Shown in pieces: positions 41,429-45,980 of a DNA stretch of 45,980 nucleotides. Source of the DNA: Arthrobacter ulcerisalmonis (GTDB lineage Bacteria; Actinomycetota; Actinomycetes; Actinomycetales; Micrococcaceae); contig NZ_UXAU01000015.1 in assembly GCF_900609065.1 (NCBI RefSeq), positions 1 through 45,980 on the forward strand. Direction: 5' to 3'. The first letter of the stretch is position 1. Each line of letters starts with the position of its first letter. Under the pieces are notes generated by a model. It saw only the letters and a program-made list of their open reading frames with translations, had not been told where the DNA came from and made no database searches. The translations under genes and the position numbers were made by a program.

Positions 41429-43095
41429 ACGGGTTCCTTCTTGTCGGCGCCGGCAGCGCTGGTGTGTACATCGGGCACGAGGTCGGCCTCGGTCAAAAGG
41501 TTTTCGTATTCGGCGTCCGGTCCCGGATCGCAGCCGGTGGCGCCAGCCTTCTCCGCCGGATCGGCTTGCGGGTCAACAGCCAAGGCGGCGGTCTGGCCGG
41601 GCAGGGCAGAGGGCGACGGCGTGAGGCCGCCGAGGTCCGTGCGCTCCAGGAGGTTCTTGCCCACTTTGTCGGCCGGGAGTTCGATGGGGTAGTTGCCCGT
41701 GAAGCAGGCGGTGCAGAGGCGTTCGCGCGGCTGGCGGGTAGCGCCGATCATGCCGTCCTCGGAAATGTAGGCCAGCGAATCGGCGCCGATGGCCTGCGAG
41801 ATCTCCTCGATGGTGGCGCCGTTGGCGATCAGTTCAGCGCGGGACGCGAAGTCGATGCCATAGAAGCAGGGCCACTGGACCGGCGGCGAGGAGATCTTCA
41901 CGTGCACCGACGCGGCGCCGGCTTCGCGGAGCATCCGGACAATGGCGCGCTGGGTGTTGCCGCGGACGATCGAATCATCCACCACCACCACGCGCTTGCC
42001 GCGGATGACGGATTCGAGCGCGTTGAGCTTCAACCGGATGCCCAGCTGGCGGAGCGTCTGCGAGGGCTGGATGAAGGTACGGCCCACATAGGAGTTCTTC
42101 ACGAAGCCGTGCGCGAAGGGGATCCCAGACTCTTCGGCGTAACCAACCGCCGCCGGAGTGCCGGATTCGGGGACCGGGATGACGATGTCTGCATCCTGGG
42201 TGTTTTCGCGGGCCAACTGGCGGCCCATCTCCACCCGGGATTCGTAGACGGAACGGCCGCCAATGGCTGCGTCGGGACGCGCCAGGTAGACGTATTCGAA
42301 AACGCAACCCGCCGGCGTCGGCTCCGCAAAACGTTGTGAGCGGACACCGTCCTCATCGATGGCGATGAACTCGCCCGGCTCGATTTCGCGGATGAAGCTG
42401 GCACCCACGGTGGCCAGGGCTGACTGCTCGGAAGCAACCACCCAGCCACGCTCCAACCGGCCAAGGACCAACGGGCGGATGCCGTACGTGTCGCGGGCCG
42501 CGTAGAGGGTGCTTTCATTCATGAAGACGAAGCAGAAACCGCCGCGGATCTTGGGCAGCAGCTCAATGGCTGTCTGCTCGAGGGTCTTACCCTCTTCGCC
42601 CTCCAGCAGGGCCGTGACCAGCGCGGTATCCGAGGTGTTGCCCTGCTTCATTTCGCCGCTGAGCTGGCCGCCGTTCCGTTCCAGGATCATGGCGTTGAGC
42701 TCGTCGGTGTTGGTGAGGTTGCCATTGTGGGCCAGGGCCACCGTGCCCGTGGACGTTGCGCCCAGGGTGGGCTGGGCATTGGCCCAGTGGCTCGCACCAG
42801 TGGTTGAGTACCGGCAGTGTCCCACCGCCAGGTGCCCGGTCAGGGTGTTCAACGTTGTCTCGTCGAAGACCTGGGACACCAGTCCCATGTCCTTGTAGAC
42901 GTTGATGCGTTTGCCGTCGCTTGTAGCGATGCCCGCGGACTCCTGTCCGCGGTGCTGCAACGCATACAGCCCGTAGTAGGTGAGTTTTGCTACTTCTTCA
43001 CCTGGTGCCCAGACGCCGAAGACGCCACAAGCGTCCTGAGGGCCTTTTTCGCCAGGGAGAAGATCATGAGAAAGTTTTCCATCGCCGCGTGCCAC
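41425..43095 (-). CDS. purF: Amidophosphoribosyltransferase
   Basis: First committed step of purine synthesis: PRPP plus glutamine to phosphoribosylamine. 556 aa. A propeptide of 22 residues ends before DACGVFGVW, so Cys23 is the mature N-terminal nucleophile. The glutaminase domain has LQHRGQESAG and CRYSTTG; the PRT domain has the PRPP loop VVVVDDSIVRGNT near 365. Cysteines in AGCVFEYVY, WPCFYGID and LCTACFTG fit the four ligands of the B. subtilis-type [4Fe-4S] cluster. The C-terminal tail (about 490-556) is variable. Start is GTG at 43095; GATAAT on the minus strand ends 6 nt before it and no ribosome site is seen, suggesting a leaderless mRNA. Confidence 0.96.
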   Translation of the reverse strand: MARGDGKLSHDLLPGEKGPQDACGVFGVWAPGEEVAKLTYYGLYALQHRGQESAGIATSDGKRINVYKDMGLVSQVFDETTLNTLTGHLAVGHCRYSTTGASHWANAQPTLGATSTGTVALAHNGNLTNTDELNAMILERNGGQLSGEMKQGNTSDTALVTALLEGEEGKTLEQTAIELLPKIRGGFCFVFMNESTLYAARDTYGIRPLVLGRLERGWVVASEQSALATVGASFIREIEPGEFIAIDEDGVRSQRFAEPTPAGCVFEYVYLARPDAAIGGRSVYESRVEMGRQLARENTQDADIVIPVPESGTPAAVGYAEESGIPFAHGFVKNSYVGRTFIQPSQTLRQLGIRLKLNALESVIRGKRVVVVDDSIVRGNTQRAIVRMLREAGAASVHVKISSPPVQWPCFYGIDFASRAELIANGATIEEISQAIGADSLAYISEDGMIGATRQPRERLCTACFTGNYPIELPADKVGKNLLERTDLGGLTPSPSALPGQTAALAVDPQADPAEKAGATGCDPGPDAEYENLLTEADLVPDVHTSAAGADKKEPV

Positions 43096-43142
43096 TGGTC
43101 GATTATCTCACGATCTGGGGTAGGAGAATTCCGGACTGTTGT

Positions 43143-43454
43143 TTATGACTGCGGATCGGTGTCCGGTTCGGATTCCGGGACGGCCTCGACGACGGCGCGC
43201 TGCTGCTTCTTGACGCTGCGTCGGTCCAGGATCAGGGCCAAGGCCGCGCCCAGGACTGCGCCCGCGCCGGCGAACCCCACCATGAAGAAACCAAAGACGG
43301 AGCCCGCATCGAACTCGCGGTCGCCGGGCAAGCCATAGGCCACCACCGCCGCCACGCCAACGCCCACCAGTGCCCCCGCGATGAGGAATGGCACGTACTT
43401 CGGCGCTCGACGGACAGTGACGTCGCGCCGCTCTGGAATTTGTTCGGAAGACAT
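43143..43454 (-). CDS. Small membrane protein, unknown
   Basis: 103 aa with two membrane helices (YVPFLIAGALVGVGVAAVVAYGL and SVFGFFMVGFAGAGAVLGAALALIL) and a charged tail (DRRSVKKQQRA...ESEPDTDPQS). Small actinobacterial two-helix proteins of this kind sit next to purF in relatives, as far as I recall; the function is unknown. The ATG at 43454 (MSSEQIPERR) is chosen over the longer frame. It ends 47 nt before purF. Confidence 0.7.
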   Translation of the reverse strand: MSSEQIPERRDVTVRRAPKYVPFLIAGALVGVGVAAVVAYGLPGDREFDAGSVFGFFMVGFAGAGAVLGAALALILDRRSVKKQQRAVVEAVPESEPDTDPQS

Positions 43455-43529
43455 GCCATCCAGCCTACATTCGGGCGGGGTGGCGGCGGTCATCGGCTAC
43501 ACCGGCGCGGGTACCTGGCTGCGGGTGTT

Positions 43530-43868
43530 CTAGCTGCCGCGGTAGGTGGAGAACGCGAACGGGCTGAGCAGCAGCGGCACGTGGTAGTGCTCGGGGCCGG
43601 TCACCTCGAAGATCAGGTCCACCTCCGGGAAAAAGGTGGCACTTTGCTGGCTGGCGTAGTAGCTGCCAGTAGCGAAAGTGAGTTTGTAGTGGCCTGGAGC
43701 CAGTTGTTCCGGGCCCAGGTCTTTAGCGCGACCGTCGGCGTCCGTGGCTGACCGGGCAAGTTCCTGCCAGGTGCCGGATTCCTTGCCGGACAGGACGACG
43801 GCGACCCCCGCCGCAGGTGTGCCGGAACCGGTATCGAGAATATGAGTGGTGACGTGGGAGACGCTCAT
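43530..43868 (-). CDS. uraH: 5-hydroxyisourate hydrolase
   Basis: Transthyretin-like enzyme converting 5-hydroxyisourate to OHCU in urate degradation. 112 aa: VTTHILDTGSGTPAAGV near the start (catalytic His), and the C-terminal signature HYHVPLLLSPFAFSTYRGS. It overlaps the uraD end by 4 nt (ATGA), so the two consecutive enzymes are coupled. The uricase is not in this window. Confidence 0.95.
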   Translation of the reverse strand: MSVSHVTTHILDTGSGTPAAGVAVVLSGKESGTWQELARSATDADGRAKDLGPEQLAPGHYKLTFATGSYYASQQSATFFPEVDLIFEVTGPEHYHVPLLLSPFAFSTYRGS

Positions 43869-44362
43869 TCGCTGATCACACCTTCGAGGCGGAGGACGGC
43901 AATTTCGAGTAACTGCTGCGCCACGATGGCGTCCTCGGTGGCAGGGGAGTTTTCGATCCGTTCGTACAGGGCGCCAAGAATTTCGGGGGCGGTACGGCCG
44001 GCTGCCCGAATCAGGAACACCCTGCCGAACTTGGCCTCGTACCGGCGGTTGCCCTCGGCAAGGGCATCCGCCGCAGCAAAGTCTGCCGGATCGACCCCAG
44101 CCTGTTCGGAACGGGACATGGCCGCTTCGGTGCCTGCCGCCGTCGGCCGATCCCCGATTCTTGGGTGGTGTGCCAGTGCGGCATCAACCTCTGCCGGTGT
44201 CAGCGGGTTGGCTGCGCTGGCGGCGAAGTCCAGGAGTGCTGCGCGGGACGCGAACGGGCGGGCTGTCGTGAGTGCATCAACCCAGCGGGAGACGTCGATG
44301 CAGGGGCGGAGAAGGGCAGCTGCGACGGCGGGATCCGCAGTGTTGAATTCGGCAAGCTTCAT
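43865..44362 (-). CDS. uraD: OHCU decarboxylase
   Basis: 2-oxo-4-hydroxy-4-carboxy-5-ureidoimidazoline decarboxylase, giving S-allantoin. 165 aa: SRWVDALTTARPFASRAALLDFA, ALAHHPRIGDRP (His and Pro of the HPxIG motif), SRSEQAGVD and NRRYEAKFGRVFLIRAAGRTAPEIL are family signatures. It is first of the uraD-uraH pair. The upstream region has a candidate IclR-type operator. Confidence 0.95.
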   Translation of the reverse strand: MKLAEFNTADPAVAAALLRPCIDVSRWVDALTTARPFASRAALLDFAASAANPLTPAEVDAALAHHPRIGDRPTAAGTEAAMSRSEQAGVDPADFAAADALAEGNRRYEAKFGRVFLIRAAGRTAPEILGALYERIENSPATEDAIVAQQLLEIAVLRLEGVISE

Positions 44363-44447
44363 GATGACTGCTTCCTTGGACTGCTGGCATCCATGGCGAC
44401 GGCTATGCGGACGCTGATCAACTCAGCACTCGATGTTTACCTCGAGC

Positions 44448-44462
44448 TTCCGCATCATGGAA
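44448..44462. promoter_or_regulatory. Candidate IclR-type operator upstream of uraD
   Basis: TTCC (44448-44451), 7 bases, GGAA (44459-44462), an imperfect dyad resembling IclR-family sites used in purine catabolism (AllR-like). It is followed by an AT-rich stretch (44464-44490) suited to a promoter. Low certainty. Confidence 0.3.
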
Positions 44463-44596
44463 CTGTTATTTCAGCATACGTAATATTCAAGGCCAGCATA
44501 GCGGCGGTGTCAAGAGGCTACAGCAGTTGGGTGGCCTATTGGGTAATATCGCGGGGAGGGCCGGGGGGTCCTTGAAGAAGATGTTGGGGTGTTTTT

Positions 44597-45865
44597 ATGA
44601 TTCACGGGACGGCTATGCAACCGCTGACCGGGCCTGAGGCCACACGTGCGGCCGGTCTCAAGGAGTATGGCTTGCTGCCAACGGTCTCGAACCAGGCGCC
44701 GCTCGTGAGCCTTGCCGGGGCGCCGGGAGCGCTCGATAACTTGGTGCGGTTGGCCACTCAGCTGTGCGGAGTTCCCTACGGCGTGGTCAACATCATCACG
44801 CCTGATCAGCAAGTACAGATCGCTGCTGACGGCGTGGACCCCGGAGTCTGTTCGCGCGAAGATTCCATGTGCGCGAAGGTGTTTTTCACCGGCCGGACCA
44901 CAGTGGTGCGTGATGCCTCCATTGACCCGTTGTTTGCCAACAACCCGTTTGTGACGGGTGAACTTGGCGCGGTCCGCTTCTACGCCTCGGTGCCGCTGGA
45001 GACAACCACCGGGCTGGTCCTGGGCTCCCTCTGCGTCTTCTCGTTGGTGCCCGACGTGCCCTCCGAGGAGCAGATTGCCCTGCTGGAGGTGCTGGCCCGG
45101 CAAGTTGTGGAGCTCTTGGAACTCCAACACCGGACCATGCAGTTGGACGGTGCGCTGGCCGAACTGCAGCGCAGTAACACCATGCTGGCCGAGTTCGCCG
45201 GCCGGGTAAGCCACGACCTCCGGGCTCCGCTGACCACCATTCTGGGGTACGTGGAACTTGCCGAAGACGATTCAGACCTGCCACCCGAGCACCCCTTCAC
45301 CGACTACCTGAGCCACATCGGCAACGGTGGTAGGCGGATGTTGGGAACACTGGAAGATGTGCTGGCCTATGCCCGGACCGACGGGATGCTCAACCGGCAG
45401 CCAGTTTCCCTGCTGGCCGTCACCGCCGAAGCCGCCCATGACCTGGGACTCGGCCTGGCACTCGGCGCCGACACCATCATTGGGCACGGCGTCGCCTGCG
45501 ACGACATCGAGGTCTACGCGGACCGGGCGCAATTGCGCGCCATGATCCAGAATCTGCTGGCCAATTCGCTGAATTACCGCAGCGAGACCCGGGAACTGCA
45601 GATCGCTGTCAGCGCCGAACAGGGACCGTTGGGTGTGACCATCCGGGTGGCAGACAACGGCAAGGGCATCAGCCCCGCAGATCGTGCACGTGCTGTGGAG
45701 CCGCTGGTCCGGCTCAACCGGCCCGGCGATGGATCCGGGAGCGGGCTGGGGCTGGCCACCTGCCGTCGGATCGCGATGTCCCATGGTGGAGACTTGAGCA
45801 TCGGGGACACGTTCGGCGGCGGCGCGACGGTGTCGGTGCTGTTCCCGGGTCCCGCGGCGGAGTAG
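44597..45865 (+). CDS. Soluble GAF-domain sensor histidine kinase
   Basis: 422 aa, no membrane helix, so cytoplasmic. Residues 40-175 form a GAF domain (LDNLVRLATQLCGVPYGVVNII ... SMCAKVFFTGRTTVVRDASIDPLFANNPFV ... FYASVPLETTTGLVLGSLCVFS). A short coiled coil leads to HisKA with SHDLRAPLTTILGY (phospho-His near 206). The ATPase domain has NLLANSLNY near 318, DNGKGIS near 353 and GSGLGLA near 380. All kinase boxes are intact. There is no response regulator adjacent, so it is an orphan kinase here. The ligand may be redox or light related as in other GAF kinases, but nothing in the sequence fixes it. The start at 44597 has only a weak ribosome site; the ATG at 44615 is possible. Confidence 0.88.
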   Translation: MIHGTAMQPLTGPEATRAAGLKEYGLLPTVSNQAPLVSLAGAPGALDNLVRLATQLCGVPYGVVNIITPDQQVQIAADGVDPGVCSREDSMCAKVFFTGRTTVVRDASIDPLFANNPFVTGELGAVRFYASVPLETTTGLVLGSLCVFSLVPDVPSEEQIALLEVLARQVVELLELQHRTMQLDGALAELQRSNTMLAEFAGRVSHDLRAPLTTILGYVELAEDDSDLPPEHPFTDYLSHIGNGGRRMLGTLEDVLAYARTDGMLNRQPVSLLAVTAEAAHDLGLGLALGADTIIGHGVACDDIEVYADRAQLRAMIQNLLANSLNYRSETRELQIAVSAEQGPLGVTIRVADNGKGISPADRARAVEPLVRLNRPGDGSGSGLGLATCRRIAMSHGGDLSIGDTFGGGATVSVLFPGPAAE

Positions 45866-45882
45866 CAACCCTCCCGAAGATT

Positions 45883-45980
45883 TGAACTGCTCCCCAAATG
45901 TTGGACTGAGAAATTTTCAGTTCCGATGTGAGGGGAGCAGTTTTATGTGTTCGCGTAGTTCGTTGTCTGTGGTGCAGCGG
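45883..45980 (+). mobile_element. Probable IS element end (IS3-like), truncated by window end
   Basis: Starting at 45883, TGAACTGCTCCCC followed by AAATGTTGGAC resembles terminal inverted repeats of IS3-family elements. The stretch AACTGCTCCCC (45885-45895) is repeated inverted at 45932-45942. GAGGGGAG then precedes an ATG (45945) that opens a frame MCSRSSLSVVQR running off the window, which could be the start of a transposase OrfA with an N-terminal HTH. Family assignment is inference. Confidence 0.45.

Overview
The window looks like chromosomal DNA of a high-GC Gram-positive actinobacterium of the family Micrococcaceae, in the Arthrobacter sensu lato group (Arthrobacter, Paenarthrobacter, Pseudarthrobacter). 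This rests on strong GC bias at third codon positions, frequent GTG starts, a HAIR/HspR-type site at clpB, DUF3073, RskA-type anti-sigma and Septum_form proteins, and actinobacterial versions of PurF, PurM, TrmB and AmtB. It is inference from protein character, not a database match. I found 45 protein-coding genes, no rRNA or tRNA, no CRISPR array and no prophage. One transposable-element end appears to begin in the last 100 bases.

Layout. 1-2066: solitary amylosucrase (-). 2477-6539: a nitrogen block with gdhA (+), a D-serine dehydratase/D-threonine aldolase-like enzyme (-) and an ammonium transporter (+); a GlnR-like site lies between the last two. 6562-11792: SWIM-SNF2 helicase (-), an acidic DUF4375/DMP19-like protein (+), an SRPBCC protein (-). 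11965-14006: a two-gene unit of a WXG100-like protein with an unrecognised beta-rich C-terminus and a small partner. 14023-19160: TrmB, a CynX-like permease, SoxR with a divergent MFS exporter under an evident SoxR box, and a methyltransferase with a His-rich N-terminus. 19161-21585: DEAD-box RNA helicase with a long leader holding an intrinsic terminator. 21741-23417: TipA-like MerR regulator convergent with a DUF2268 metalloprotease whose promoter carries a MerR-type operator. 23650-25939: RskA-like anti-sigma factor, ECF sigma factor and divergent secreted CHRD protein, with matching promoter motifs on both sides. 25993-29952: mostly minus-strand genes (monooxygenase, metallo-beta-lactamase fold, Nudix, P-loop kinase, paired SMR exporters, ferritin). 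30031-33917: HutD-like protein, stand-alone trpF, YccF, VOC, ComB-like phosphatase, DUF4031-HD fusion. 34083-37976: secreted trypsin-like protease, clpB, orphan catC. 38019-40223: Septum_form protein, DUF3073, double VOC protein. 40283-43454: purF-purM and a small membrane protein. 43530-44362: uraD-uraH of urate catabolism. 44597-45865: soluble GAF histidine kinase. 45883-end: probable IS end.

Themes. Several genes appear to be transcribed without a leader: a -10-like hexamer ends 6-7 nt before the start codon and no Shine-Dalgarno site is visible. Two of these are MerR-type promoters with 19-bp spacers. Stress and redox control recurs (SoxR, TipA-like, ECF/RskA, HspR site, ferritin, ClpB). 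Four copies of an intergenic palindrome family are scattered through the window. The best candidates for undescribed biology are the WXG100-like pair (11965-14006), the palindrome family, the helicase leader, and the TipA-like/DUF2268 pair.
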